Numbered from the stretch's first letter, positions 19,080 to 31,328 are shown. The stretch: DNA of 64,000 nt from Clostridioides difficile ATCC 9689 = DSM 1296 (GCF_001077535.1 NZ_CP011968.1:3224001-3288000), one strand, 5' to 3'. Notes: generated by a model from the letters alone, not told the origin. Translations and numbers: made by a program.

Positions 19080-19643
19080 TTAATTAAACAAAATTTCTGC
19101 TGCAATTTGTTCAATATATTCATGCTCTACTGCAATTATGGCTTCAAATGAATAATTGTACTCAATGTCACCTTTTTTAACTATGAAACCTCCAGTAATA
19201 TCTCTAGTTTCATCAGACACTTTAATGCCTTTTTTTGATAGCACATCTTTTAATGTTTTTTTATCTTTTTTAGATAATACTATCTCTGAATCATCTGTAC
19301 AATTTGATTTTTCAATCATGTTTAGTATAATCTCTTCATATTCATTATCTTTAAGATTTAAAAGTTTGTTTTTAGCTTCTAAAATTACCTCTTCTAAAAT
19401 CTCTTGTTTTTTTGATAATATTTGCTTTTTAGCCTCCATATAAGCTCCTGATATTTCCTTAGAAGCCGCTTTTTCTGCTTCTGCCTCTGCAAGCTTTGTA
19501 TAGGAAGCCATTTCCTTTTCAGCTTTTTCATTAGCTGAATTTACTTTTAAATCTGCTTCACTTTTAGCTTTATCCAATATTTCTTGTGCTTCTTGTTTGG
19601 CATCAGCTATAATTCTGTCAATCATTTTTTGTTCATTACCCAT
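19080..19643 (-). CDS. ntpE: V-type ATPase subunit E (peripheral stalk)
   Basis: Peripheral stalk subunit of 187 aa. The N-terminal half (to about residue 100) is a long charged Ala/Lys/Glu-rich helix, expected to form a coiled coil with the G-type subunit encoded first in the operon. The C-terminal half is mixed alpha/beta and would bind the top of the head. GGAGG precedes the ATG. Confidence 0.9.
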   Translation of the reverse strand: MGNEQKMIDRIIADAKQEAQEILDKAKSEADLKVNSANEKAEKEMASYTKLAEAEAEKAASKEISGAYMEAKKQILSKKQEILEEVILEAKNKLLNLKDNEYEEIILNMIEKSNCTDDSEIVLSKKDKKTLKDVLSKKGIKVSDETRDITGGFIVKKGDIEYNYSFEAIIAVEHEYIEQIAAEILFN

Positions 19644-19694
19644 AGGAGTGCTTCCTCCTTTTCATTTTTTTTACTTATGAATTATAATTTATAA

Positions 19695-22114
<2,420 letters not shown>

Positions 22115-22115
22115 A

Positions 22116-22427
22116 TTATCTCACTACCTTTCCAATAACCGCTTCAATAGCCTTACTTTTTCTTTCTTCAGCAGTTTTTTCAATTTTCAGACATTCACTT
22201 TTAGCATTAGCTAAGATTTTATCAACCTCTGCTCTACTGTCGGTGACTGCCTTCTCAATAAGAGTTTCTTCCATAAGCTTTGCTTGTTTTTTTACATCAG
22301 CAAATATGCTTTCACATTTGTTTACAGCATCAGCTCTGATAGACTCTGCATCAGTAACAGCTTTTACTTTGATACTGTCTGCTGTCTGCTCTGCCTCAAC
22401 AATGCTTTTTATTATTTCAAAAGCCAT
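22116..22427 (-). CDS. ntpF: V-type ATPase G-type peripheral stalk subunit
   Basis: Peripheral stalk partner of subunit E, 103 aa, almost wholly a charged Ala/Glu/Lys helix. The start at 22427 is preferred over the in-frame GTG at 22436 because AGAGGTGAT lies just upstream of the former and overlaps the latter. It is the first gene of the nine-gene operon, whose order (G-type, I, K, E, C, F, A, B, D) equals that of E. hirae ntpFIKECGABD. Confidence 0.85.
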   Translation of the reverse strand: MAFEIIKSIVEAEQTADSIKVKAVTDAESIRADAVNKCESIFADVKKQAKLMEETLIEKAVTDSRAEVDKILANAKSECLKIEKTAEERKSKAIEAVIGKVVR

Positions 22428-23056
22428 CCAAATCACCTCTCTTACCTTTTTACTATGTATATAACCAATTAGATTTTTTTATTCTAATTAGATTACTACC
22501 TCATTGTTAAAGTATAAACAGCATTTTTATATAATAATTAATATTTTTCAACGTTTATTTCTTAATAAAACATATTTTAGAATAGTACTTGCCTAGATTT
22601 ACATCCTTTTTTGACTTACTTTTAGACTATGACATGAGTATGGTTTTTAAATACCATTATTTTCAATAATTATAATTTAAAGCGATATAGTTTGTCAATA
22701 GCGTTATTTTGTTTTAAAATTAACGTTATGTCGACATTTTAAATTTTTATTTTATTTTTTTTATAATTTTAATTTAATTTATTACATATAAAAGTTTTTT
22801 ATATTCTTTTTCAACCTCTAACCATTGAAGTTTATTGTTTTTTTTGAATTTTTAGAAATATCTCGCACTATTTTATCTAACTTTTATAAATCATCAAGCT
22901 ATATCGATTTTTGTCACCTTATTTTTAATCTAATTTTTTTATATCTAGTTAGAAATAAATCAATATTTTTAAAGATTGATAAAACTTACACCTAGTTCTA
23001 ATAGTTTTATTTTAAGGCAATGTATTAATCTTAAGTAGATAATATCATTAGTTACT
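22428..23056. other. Long AT-rich intergenic region upstream of the V-ATPase operon
   Basis: About 630 bp without a credible gene. The right side follows the Nif11-like gene; the left side must hold the V-ATPase promoter. Near 22465-22497 the sequence ATCTAATT occurs twice, once within TCTAATTAGA. No riboswitch or known operator was recognised. Confidence 0.5.
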
Positions 23057-23332
23057 CTATATATTCGACAACATTATAAAAAAATCCTCGTACCAATCAC
23101 TCCAATCTTCAATAGGATATGCTGCTCCTCCATTTACACTTTTCAGTAGATTGGATGTATATTCTTCTCCCATAGAAAAAAGTTCCCCTACTGTCATATC
23201 ATAACCTCTAGATGTAACAACCTTACAAAATGAATCCATAACATCACGTTGTTCTCTTGTTTTTATAAGTTCCTTTCTAAATTCATCATCATTCTTAGCT
23301 TCTTCTAAAATTTTAGTTAATTTTTCATTCAT
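23057..23332 (-). CDS. Nif11-like (nitrile hydratase-like leader) small protein, possible RiPP precursor
   Basis: Small protein of 91 aa. Residues 1-67 form an acidic/basic helical leader-like region with DSFCKVVTSRGYDMTVGELFSMGEE, the pattern of Nif11-type leader peptides. A Gly-Gly motif follows at 68-69 (KSVNGGA). The last 22 residues are rich in Trp, Tyr, Phe, Asp and Glu (W77, W80, Y72, Y81, F84, F85). Nif11-family proteins often serve as precursors of modified peptides cut after Gly-Gly, but no modifying enzyme or peptide exporter lies nearby, so this would be an orphan, or a Nif11 protein with another job. AAAGGAG precedes the ATG; a terminator separates it from the transpeptidase gene upstream. 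Confidence 0.72.
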   Translation of the reverse strand: MNEKLTKILEEAKNDDEFRKELIKTREQRDVMDSFCKVVTSRGYDMTVGELFSMGEEYTSNLLKSVNGGAAYPIEDWSDWYEDFFIMLSNI

Positions 23333-23384
23333 TATGTATTTCTCCTTTTAAGTAGTCTTTCTGTAAACTTCAATAAGCTTTATA

Positions 23385-23422
23385 TAAAAAGGAAGCCATC
23401 CTAAATAAACTAAGATGACTTC
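23385..23422 (-). terminator. Rho-independent terminator of the L,D-transpeptidase gene
   Basis: On the minus strand GAAGTCATC (23414-23422) pairs with GATGGCTTC (23392-23400) with one G-U pair, followed by CTTTTT. Confidence 0.7.
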
Positions 23423-23446
23423 GCTTAACTGTTAGCAACACATTTA

Positions 23447-24856
23447 CTAGTATAAAATAATTGGTGTACCTGGTTCTATATTTTCATATATTTTCTTTGC
23501 CTTAGAAAAAGGTGTATTTACACATCCATGTGAACCTGAAGACTTATATATACTTCCACCAAAAGAATTTCTCCAAGTAGCATCATGAATGCCTATGTTC
23601 CCATTAAATGGAAGCCAATAACTTACAGGTGAACTGTAACCTTGACCAGTTAATGAAACATTTCTAGCCTTATAATTAAGAGGATATATACCTGATGGTG
23701 TAGCAAATCCTCTAGCTAAATCACCTGTTACAACGTCTGTTGATACAAGCATTTCTCCATTTTTAAAGAACCACATATGTTGGCCAGAAAGACTAATCTC
23801 TACATATGTATTTCCAATATCATCTTTATTACGAGATACAGCTTTTTGTATGTAAATAGGTTCTCTTGTAACATTTTTACCAGCTTTTACAACATCAACT
23901 AATGCTTCAGCTTCTTTCTTTTTATCTATCAACCAACCATAAATTCCACCTGAAATTGTAATATCTTTACCTGTGGCAGTTTTAAATGGTCTTGAGTCAC
24001 CAAAAGTACTGTATTTTTTACTTAAACCTCTTGTATATTCTACCATAGCATCATTATCAAAAGTTATGTCATAATTCTTTTCTGAGTCTACTTTTAACCA
24101 TTTATTAATTTCAGAACCATCTAAAGTTTCCTTACGGTCACTAAAATCATATGTAACGACTACACCAACATACTTATCTAATGTCTTAATAGCTTGTTTC
24201 AACTTTTCTGAATCCTTTGTGTTGTTTGGTGCTTCATAAACTTTACTTTCATCCAGAGAAATAGAAGTATTCCCAGAATTAATTGAGTTTTGTACTAACT
24301 TATAAAAATCATCTTTTTTCACTTTGTTTCCAAGTACCTCTGGTACTATAACATAAGCGTTTTTAGTGCTATCATACTTAGGATAAGCACTCTTAGGTTC
24401 TACAACATTTTTACTATCAAAACAAGATAAAGCATTAAACCTTTTTTCTAGTAAATCTTTATTATATGAAAGAGTTATCATATTATTATACTCTTTAGAT
24501 TTAAATATTCCACCAATCCATCCAATAGCGCTCTGACTATCTTTTATCTTTTGAACTTTATCATCTGGTGTAAATTTTAAATCAATATCTTTTGCTTTTA
24601 TTTGTTCTTTCTTATTGTTTCTTTCCTCTAAGTTTAAAGTATAGGAATTAGTACTAGATGCTAACAAATCATTTACTTGCTCAACTGTTTTTCCTGAAGC
24701 CTTTACGCCATTAATAGTCGTTCCAAAGTAAAAATGATTTCTAAAAAAGATTGCCATTCCTATATAAGCTACAAACAAAACACCTACTACTATAGCTATC
24801 TTAAATTTTAGATTTTTTTGTCCACTTTCTTGTTTTACCTCTTTTCCATCAATCAT
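23447..24856 (-). CDS. ldtA: L,D-transpeptidase (Ldt-Cd1 type)
   Basis: Peptidoglycan cross-linking enzyme of 469 aa. It makes 3-3 bonds between meso-diaminopimelate residues, which predominate in C. difficile walls and resist most beta-lactams. A membrane anchor lies at about residues 24-44. Two putative PG_binding_4-type repeats fill about 60-340. The C-terminal YkuD domain ends in SGSHGCVNTPFSKA with catalytic Cys445 and His443. Family and species context point to Ldt-Cd1. The symbol is given on resemblance, not on a database match. It is transcribed alone and closes with its own terminator. Confidence 0.88.
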   Translation of the reverse strand: MIDGKEVKQESGQKNLKFKIAIVVGVLFVAYIGMAIFFRNHFYFGTTINGVKASGKTVEQVNDLLASSTNSYTLNLEERNNKKEQIKAKDIDLKFTPDDKVQKIKDSQSAIGWIGGIFKSKEYNNMITLSYNKDLLEKRFNALSCFDSKNVVEPKSAYPKYDSTKNAYVIVPEVLGNKVKKDDFYKLVQNSINSGNTSISLDESKVYEAPNNTKDSEKLKQAIKTLDKYVGVVVTYDFSDRKETLDGSEINKWLKVDSEKNYDITFDNDAMVEYTRGLSKKYSTFGDSRPFKTATGKDITISGGIYGWLIDKKKEAEALVDVVKAGKNVTREPIYIQKAVSRNKDDIGNTYVEISLSGQHMWFFKNGEMLVSTDVVTGDLARGFATPSGIYPLNYKARNVSLTGQGYSSPVSYWLPFNGNIGIHDATWRNSFGGSIYKSSGSHGCVNTPFSKAKKIYENIEPGTPIILY

Positions 24857-24993
24857 AATTAAATCCTTCCTTACATTGTAATTACCTATGTACCTTATTG
24901 GTTTTTAAACAAAACCATGTATGCCTTATTTTATATACCCAAATTACTGTATCATTATTTATATTTTTAAATATATAGTTATTTCTATAAAAC

Positions 24994-25016
24994 CATTTTA
25001 TCTTTTAGATAAAATG
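24994..25016. other. Perfect inverted repeat in the intergenic region upstream of the L,D-transpeptidase gene
   Basis: CATTTTATC-N5-GATAAAATG, 9-bp arms, about 140-160 bp upstream of the transpeptidase start. No T-run follows on either strand, so it is not an obvious terminator and could be an operator. The rest of 24857-25226 holds only the terminator at 25138-25170. Confidence 0.35.
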
Positions 25017-25137
25017 ATTATTATAAATCCCCCCTTTCAAAATCCCTTAAACACAATCTCTGCTATATTAATATATTACCATACTTTTAATAATCGTGGG
25101 ACTATCTATCTATTTTTGTAACACTAAACTACTATTT

Positions 25138-25170
25138 TAAAAAAGAAACTAATTTTGTGTTAGTTTCTTT
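25138..25170 (-). terminator. Rho-independent terminator of the B3/B4-domain gene
   Basis: AAAGAAACTAA (25142-25152) pairs with TTAGTTTCTTT (25160-25170); on the minus strand a run of T follows. Confidence 0.8.
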
Positions 25171-25226
25171 ATCTTAACTTATTTTTATATTGAATTTTAG
25201 CTTAACATAACGTTGTTATATAGATT

Positions 25227-25889
25227 CTATTTAATTATTTTAGTTTCTATATCTTTTCCATCTGCATATTCTTTAAGTAATTCCTTAGCATATCCAAAAT
25301 ATTCTTCAATATCAGATTCTTGACTAAAAGAAAATATACAAATTAATATTTCATTTGCATCTTCTGTTATCATTGCTCTTTCAGAATCACTAGTTGGACT
25401 CCCAAATTTACCCACTGAATCAGACAATATAGGAAGATTTTCTATATTTATTAATTCTTTCCCAATACCCTTATACTGTTCTCCTTCATCTCCTACAGTA
25501 AAACATACTGGTGAATGTAATTTGCTTACATTATATGTACCTACTGGATATAATGATTTTATTGATATTAAATTGTTTATTTCTACTATATTATTTATTG
25601 TATAAAGACCCTTCCCTTGAATAATTCTTCTAACCAATGCTTCTGAAGATGTTCTATATCTACTTGGATTTTTTCCAAGCTCTTTATAAGCATTTCTTGC
25701 ATCTTTAATTTTATCTAGTTTCGTAATGTCTTCAACTTTTAGACTTTGATTTATAGTATCACAAAACTCATTTATTTCATTAATTAATTTTTCTGAGCTT
25801 TTATTTACTGCTACTTTTGCTTGAATGCAACCCAGCTTAGCATTAGGCCATCTTTCCTTAAGTTTGTCATCAATACTTATATCTATCAT
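25227..25889 (-). CDS. B3/B4 (tRNA-binding-like) domain protein
   Basis: Protein of 220 aa resembling the B3/B4 editing/binding domain of phenylalanyl-tRNA synthetase beta subunits as a free-standing protein. Seen are AYKELGKNPSRYRTSSEALVRRII and LYTINNIVEINNLISIKSLYPVG, both hallmarks, plus DSERAMITEDA near the end. Such stand-alone proteins may edit mischarged tRNAs or D-amino acids, but the role is mostly unknown. The start at 25889 is chosen because AGGAG lies 10 nt before it; the longer frame begins within that site. Monocistronic with its own terminator. Confidence 0.8.
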   Translation of the reverse strand: MIDISIDDKLKERWPNAKLGCIQAKVAVNKSSEKLINEINEFCDTINQSLKVEDITKLDKIKDARNAYKELGKNPSRYRTSSEALVRRIIQGKGLYTINNIVEINNLISIKSLYPVGTYNVSKLHSPVCFTVGDEGEQYKGIGKELINIENLPILSDSVGKFGSPTSDSERAMITEDANEILICIFSFSQESDIEEYFGYAKELLKEYADGKDIETKIIK

Positions 25890-26142
25890 ACTTAAACAAC
25901 TCCTATACACTAAATTTTTATTAAAGTTTTTATCATCTATACATTATAGTACTATTCTTTTGTTAATAACATGTTTATTAGCAAAATAAATTTATTTTTA
26001 ATATAATTTTTATAAAATACAATTATTTTTTGCTTTATATTAGACAATACATTGATAAAATAAAAAAACACTAATTATTTAGCAATGATTTATTAAAATC
26101 AAGCATTCATAATAGTGCTTTATATAAAAATCAAATTTTGTT

Positions 26143-28362
26143 TTAAAGTAAATCTAAAAAATTCTTAGCTGGCATTGGTCGTGCAAAATAAAATCCTTGA
26201 ACTAAATCACATCCAAATTGTTTCATTAACTCAGCTTGTTCTTTACTCTCAACACCTTCTATAATTACAACTAAATCTAGGGATTTTGCTAGAGACACTA
26301 TTGATTTTGCTATATTGCGACTTCTCTCATCATGTTCAATGCCACCAAGAAAAGACTTATCTAGCTTCAATATATCAATTGGCATATCTCTTAAACAACT
26401 AATAGAAGAATATCCTGTACCAAAGTCATCCATAGAAATAGAAAATCCATACGTCCTCAACTCATTTAAAACATTCTTTAAAATATTTAACTCATTAATA
26501 GCCACAGTTTCTGTTATCTCTATTTCAATGAAATCTGAACTTAAATTATACATTTTTATTGTTTTATTGATAAATTTTACAATATCTGGTTGATACAACT
26601 CGACCCTAGATAAATTTACTGAAACTGGAACTATCTTTTTACCTTGCTTTTTCCATTCATATAAATCATTGCAAACCCTTTCAAATACAAATCTCCCAAT
26701 TTTTAAAATCAACTTACTTTTCTCTGCTATTGGAATAAATACTGCGGGACTTATAAAACCATGTTCTGGATGATTCCATCTTATTAGTGCTTCACTCCCT
26801 ATCATTTCTCCAGTTACAAGTGAAAACTTAGGTTGATAATACACTTCAAATTGATTTTTTACCAATGCTATTTTTATATCATCTAAAATCATTGATTCCT
26901 CACTAAGCTTATTCCTAACATCTTCATTATAAATAGCATAATTTATATTTTTACCTTTAGCAACAGACCTAGCCATATTTGCTTTATTTACAGCCTTTTG
27001 AATATCTACTTCACCTTCTTCAACAAAATAAATACCCACACACAGAGAAATTTCAAAGACTATACTCAAATTACTTTCAATATTACTTCGTATATTATCA
27101 AGTTTTCTTATAATTTTATTTCTTCCATTTTTATAATCACAGAAAATTGCAAAATAATCACTTGAAAGTCGTGCATATACCTCACCTTCTGTTAATTCTT
27201 CTTTTAAAGCTTTTGCTATTGTAATTAATAAATTGTCACCAAATTCATATCCAAAAGTATCATTAATCATCTTAAAGTTATTAATATCAAAATATACTAT
27301 AATATAATTTAAAGATGGTTTATCTAAAAGATACTTACTACATTCTCTATAAAATTTATTTTGATTTCCTATATATGTAACTTTATCTTCATAAGCCAAA
27401 CTTAATATTTCTTTTTCATTAGATTTTTTTATATAAATTATATAAAAAATAATTGCAATAAATATTAATACAATAGATAACACTGCATATACAGCTCTGT
27501 TGATTATTTGTTTTGAATTACTAAATACAACAGTTTCTGGAATTGAAAAAATTAAATTCCAGTCTTTTATATAATTATTTTCACTATTCCCATTATCCAT
27601 AGTGGCATATCCTAAATATCTTCTTTCTTCCAACATATTTAATACAGTTGCACCTGTTTTATTTTCTTGCAATTCTTTTTTTAATCTATTTACTTCTTGA
27701 ATATCATTATCCTGTTTTAACAATTTATAAATATTTTTTGATAGGCTATCCCCTTGTGGATGAAGGATAATTGTACCATTATTTTTTACAACATAAGATA
27801 TACTATTATTTTCATAAAAAGATATATTAATAAGTTTCATCAGAGTATTGATATTGTAAGTACAATATAAAACTCCAACTACTTTATCATTATTTAATAA
27901 TGGTACTGAAATAGCAATCTTCTTTATAGACTTATTTACTTCATCAACATATGGACTTGAAACATACTTCTTACCTTTAATTGAGTTTTTGAAAAATTCT
28001 CTATCTTTCACTGAAAACTTATCACCTTTGGTATTTTCAGCATTACCATTTATATCAACTATTGCCATAGTGTAAAATTTTTGATTTTCCATTTCATCTA
28101 AAAGATTTTTCATTTTTTCCTCATTAGGTATATCTGGATTTGAAGCATAATAGTTAGAAAAAATATTTAAAACATCTAAATCTTTTTCAATTTGTCTTTG
28201 TGCTAGTTGAGAGCCTTGTACTGCAACTTCTTTTATATGTATTTTTGCCTCTGACATAAGAAGATGTTTTGTATCTTCTATATAGATATACCCCATTGTC
28301 AAAAATAATGATGTTAAAAAAAGAATTGTAATTAATGTAAAACTTTTATTTCTCCCTGTCAT
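26143..28362 (-). CDS. Membrane-bound c-di-GMP phosphodiesterase (dCache-GGDEF-EAL)
   Basis: Probable c-di-GMP phosphodiesterase of 739 aa. Two membrane helices (about 7-27 and 285-310) flank an extracellular Cache-type sensor region. A degenerate GGDEF domain follows, with SSDYF where GGDEF belongs, so it should not make c-di-GMP but might bind GTP. The C-terminal EAL domain looks intact: EALIRW, VNLSR, EITET, MDDFGTGYSS, KLDKS, IIEGVES and QGFYFARP hold the expected metal and catalytic residues. It stands alone between the B3/B4 gene and adhE. The signal sensed is unknown. Confidence 0.9.
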   Translation of the reverse strand: MTGRNKSFTLITILFLTSLFLTMGYIYIEDTKHLLMSEAKIHIKEVAVQGSQLAQRQIEKDLDVLNIFSNYYASNPDIPNEEKMKNLLDEMENQKFYTMAIVDINGNAENTKGDKFSVKDREFFKNSIKGKKYVSSPYVDEVNKSIKKIAISVPLLNNDKVVGVLYCTYNINTLMKLINISFYENNSISYVVKNNGTIILHPQGDSLSKNIYKLLKQDNDIQEVNRLKKELQENKTGATVLNMLEERRYLGYATMDNGNSENNYIKDWNLIFSIPETVVFSNSKQIINRAVYAVLSIVLIFIAIIFYIIYIKKSNEKEILSLAYEDKVTYIGNQNKFYRECSKYLLDKPSLNYIIVYFDINNFKMINDTFGYEFGDNLLITIAKALKEELTEGEVYARLSSDYFAIFCDYKNGRNKIIRKLDNIRSNIESNLSIVFEISLCVGIYFVEEGEVDIQKAVNKANMARSVAKGKNINYAIYNEDVRNKLSEESMILDDIKIALVKNQFEVYYQPKFSLVTGEMIGSEALIRWNHPEHGFISPAVFIPIAEKSKLILKIGRFVFERVCNDLYEWKKQGKKIVPVSVNLSRVELYQPDIVKFINKTIKMYNLSSDFIEIEITETVAINELNILKNVLNELRTYGFSISMDDFGTGYSSISCLRDMPIDILKLDKSFLGGIEHDERSRNIAKSIVSLAKSLDLVVIIEGVESKEQAELMKQFGCDLVQGFYFARPMPAKNFLDLL

Positions 28363-28565
28363 TCGACTCCTCCCCTAATTAGTCAATACTTCATATAGAT
28401 AATATATCCTTTTTATACCAATTCATCATTTATATTGTATATAACTATTCTTAAATGTTACACATAAAATCAACATAATAACCATAAAAACATTCTTTTA
28501 TTATTATAATAACACTATTTAATTGAATTTTAAATTAAAGAATAAAAACTATCCATTTTCTCAAA

Positions 28566-28615
28566 CAAAAAAACTCTTATACAATAAAACTTTGTTTTAT
28601 GTATAAGAGTTTTTA
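28566..28615. terminator. Strong terminator after adhE
   Basis: AAAAACTCTTATAC (28569-28582) pairs with GTATAAGAGTTTTT (28601-28614), with a further inner stem. It ends adhE on the minus strand. Confidence 0.85.
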
Positions 28616-28637
28616 TTTTATCTATTTTATAGCAAAC

Positions 28638-31292
28638 TTATCTTCCATAATATGAATTTAAATACATATCTTTTATTTCATTCATAAGTGGATATCTTGG
28701 ATTTGCTCCTGTACATTGGTCATCAAATGCTTGAATTACCATTTCATCTATTGAATCCATAAACTTAGATTCTTCAACGCCAAACTCTTTTATAGATTTA
28801 GGAATACCAACTTTAAGTTTTAAATCTTCAATAGCTACCAATAAACTTTGGAATTTCTCTTCATCAGAATTTCCTTTTAATCCTAAAAATGAAGCTATTT
28901 CAGCATATCTCTTTAATGCTTCTGGATATTTATATTGAGAGAATGCTCCCATTTTCTTTGGTGCATCTGAAGAATTAAATTTCATAACTTCTGTTATCAA
29001 AAGAGCATTTGCAACACCATGTGGTACATGGTGGAAAGCACCTAATTTATGAGCCATAGAGTGACAAACACCCAAAAATGCATTTGCAAAAGCCATACCT
29101 GCCATTGTAGAAGCATTTGCCATTTTTTCTCTAGCTTCTGGGTCTTTTGCACCATTATCATATGCACGTGGAAGATATTCAAATATACTCTTAATAGCTT
29201 GTAACGCTAATCCATTTGTATAATCGGTTGCAAGCATAGATACATATGCTTCTAATGCATGAGTTAAAGCATCTATACCAGAAGCAGATGTTAAGCTTTT
29301 TGGCATATTCATCATCATATCAGAATCAACTATAGCCATATTTGGCATCAGTTCATAATCTGCTAATGGATATTTTACTCCTGTATCTTGGTCAGTTATA
29401 ACAGCAAATGGTGTTACTTCTGAACCAGTACCTGCTGATGTTGGTATAGCTACAAAATTAGCTTTTTCACCCATTTTAGGGAATGTATATACCCTTTTTC
29501 TTATATCCATAAATCTCATAGCTAGGTCTTGGAAATCTACATCTGGATGCTCATACAATGTCCACATTATTTTTCCTGCATCCATTGCACTTCCTCCACC
29601 TATAGATATTATTACATCTGGATTAAATTCTCTCATAGCTTTAGCGCCTATCTTAGCACATTCCAAAGTTGGGTCTGGTTCTACTTCAAAGAATGTAGTG
29701 TGCTTAATATTCATTTCATCTAATAAATCAGTAACTGCTTTAGTATATCCATTATTGTAAAGGAATGTATCTGTTACAATAAAAGCTCTCTTCTTATTCA
29801 TTACATCTTTAAGTTCTTTTAATGCTACTCCTAAACAACCTTTTTTGAAATAAACTTTTTCTGGTGCTCTAAACCAAAGCATATTTTCTCTCCTCTCAGC
29901 TACTGTTTTAATATTAAGTAAATGCTTAACTCCTACATTTTCAGATACTGAATTTCCACCCCAAGACCCACATCCTAAAGTAAGAGAAGGAGCTAGTTTA
30001 AAATTATATAAGTCCCCTATACCACCTTGAGAAGAAGGAGTATTAATTAAAATTCTACAAGTTTTCATGGCTGAAGTAAACTTATCAAGTTTTTCTCTTT
30101 GATTTACATCATCAATATATAATGAAGATGTATGCCCAAATCCACCATCTTCTACTAATTTTTCTGCTTTTCTAACTGCATCATCAAAATCACTTGCCTT
30201 GTACATTGCAAGTACTGGTGAAAGTTTCTCATGAGCAAAAGCTTCTTCTATTTCAACTGATTCTACTTCACCTATTAAAACCTTAGTATCTACTGGGACT
30301 TCAAAGCCTGCAAGTTTTGCTATAGTACAAGCTGTTTGCCCAACTATTTTAGAATTTAATCCTCCATTTACTAAAATTATATTTCTTATTTTTTCTGTTT
30401 CATCTTTATCTAATAAATAAGCACCACGCTCTTTAAATTCTTTTTTGACTTCATTGTATATATTTTCTAATACTATAACCGATTGTTCAGAAGCACATAT
30501 CATACCATTGTCAAAAGTCTTAGATACAAGAATTGAGTTTACAGCAGTTTTTATATCTGCACTATCATCAATTATTGCTGGAGTATTACCTGCACCAACT
30601 CCAATAGCTGGTTTTCCAGATGAATACGCTGATTTAACCATTCCAGGACCTCCTGTAGCAAGGGTCAAATCCACTTCTTTCATAACAGTTGTAGTTAATT
30701 CTAAAGATGGCTCATCTATCCATCCTATTATACCTTCAGGAGCTCCAGCTAAAACAGCAGCCTCAAGAACAACTTTTGCAGCCTCTATAGTAGAATTTTT
30801 TGCTCTTGGATGTGGAGAGAAAATTATTCCATTTCTAGTTTTTAAAGCTAAAAGTGCTTTAAAGATAGCAGTAGAAGTTGGATTAGTTGTAGGTACAACT
30901 GCTGCAATAACACCTATTGGCTCAGCAATTTTAGTCATACCAAATGCTTCGTCTTTCTCTATAACACCACAAGTTTTAGTTTCTTTATATGCATTATATA
31001 TATACTCTGAGGCATAATGATTCTTTATAACCTTATCTTCAGCAATTCCCATACCAGTTTCTTTTTGTGCCATTATAGCTAGAGGAACTCTTTGCTTATT
31101 AGCTGCCAAAGATGCTGCTAAAAAAATTTTATCTACCTGCTCTTGACTATATGTAGCAAATATTTTTTGAGCTTCTCTGATTTTTGCTAGTTTTTTAACT
31201 AAGCTTTCAACGTTATTTACAGTATCTAAACCAACTGACATAACTTCATTTTCTTTTTTATTTTCTATTATTACTTGTTCTTTATGAGCCAT
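28638..31292 (-). CDS. adhE: Bifunctional acetaldehyde-CoA/alcohol dehydrogenase
   Basis: Converts acetyl-CoA to acetaldehyde and then ethanol, using two NADH. The 884-aa protein has an N-terminal aldehyde dehydrogenase half, with the catalytic Cys in NGMICASEQSV and NAD contacts around TGGPGMVKSAYSSG. Its C-terminal Fe-dependent alcohol dehydrogenase half shows IGGGSAMDAGK, TSAGTGSEVTPFAV and the metal histidines in HSMAHKLGAFHHVPHG. The start at 31292 (MAHKEQV) is supported by AGGAGG 8 nt upstream; a longer frame to 31328 has no such site. Three Rex-type palindromes upstream suggest induction when NADH is high. Monocistronic. Confidence 0.96.
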   Translation of the reverse strand: MAHKEQVIIENKKENEVMSVGLDTVNNVESLVKKLAKIREAQKIFATYSQEQVDKIFLAASLAANKQRVPLAIMAQKETGMGIAEDKVIKNHYASEYIYNAYKETKTCGVIEKDEAFGMTKIAEPIGVIAAVVPTTNPTSTAIFKALLALKTRNGIIFSPHPRAKNSTIEAAKVVLEAAVLAGAPEGIIGWIDEPSLELTTTVMKEVDLTLATGGPGMVKSAYSSGKPAIGVGAGNTPAIIDDSADIKTAVNSILVSKTFDNGMICASEQSVIVLENIYNEVKKEFKERGAYLLDKDETEKIRNIILVNGGLNSKIVGQTACTIAKLAGFEVPVDTKVLIGEVESVEIEEAFAHEKLSPVLAMYKASDFDDAVRKAEKLVEDGGFGHTSSLYIDDVNQREKLDKFTSAMKTCRILINTPSSQGGIGDLYNFKLAPSLTLGCGSWGGNSVSENVGVKHLLNIKTVAERRENMLWFRAPEKVYFKKGCLGVALKELKDVMNKKRAFIVTDTFLYNNGYTKAVTDLLDEMNIKHTTFFEVEPDPTLECAKIGAKAMREFNPDVIISIGGGSAMDAGKIMWTLYEHPDVDFQDLAMRFMDIRKRVYTFPKMGEKANFVAIPTSAGTGSEVTPFAVITDQDTGVKYPLADYELMPNMAIVDSDMMMNMPKSLTSASGIDALTHALEAYVSMLATDYTNGLALQAIKSIFEYLPRAYDNGAKDPEAREKMANASTMAGMAFANAFLGVCHSMAHKLGAFHHVPHGVANALLITEVMKFNSSDAPKKMGAFSQYKYPEALKRYAEIASFLGLKGNSDEEKFQSLLVAIEDLKLKVGIPKSIKEFGVEESKFMDSIDEMVIQAFDDQCTGANPRYPLMNEIKDMYLNSYYGR

Positions 31293-31328
31293 TTTAACAA
31301 CCTCCTGAGATAGTTTTTTATTTATCAT

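Noticed and set aside
22682-22907. Distant CGATATAG / CTATATCG pair in the long AT-rich intergenic region
   Set aside because: Eight-base arms about 210 bp apart are expected by chance in such DNA and no flanking similarity supports an element.
30445-31017. Plus-strand open frame of 190 codons opposite adhE
   Set aside because: Antisense shadow of the aldehyde dehydrogenase half; no ribosome binding site or known family.
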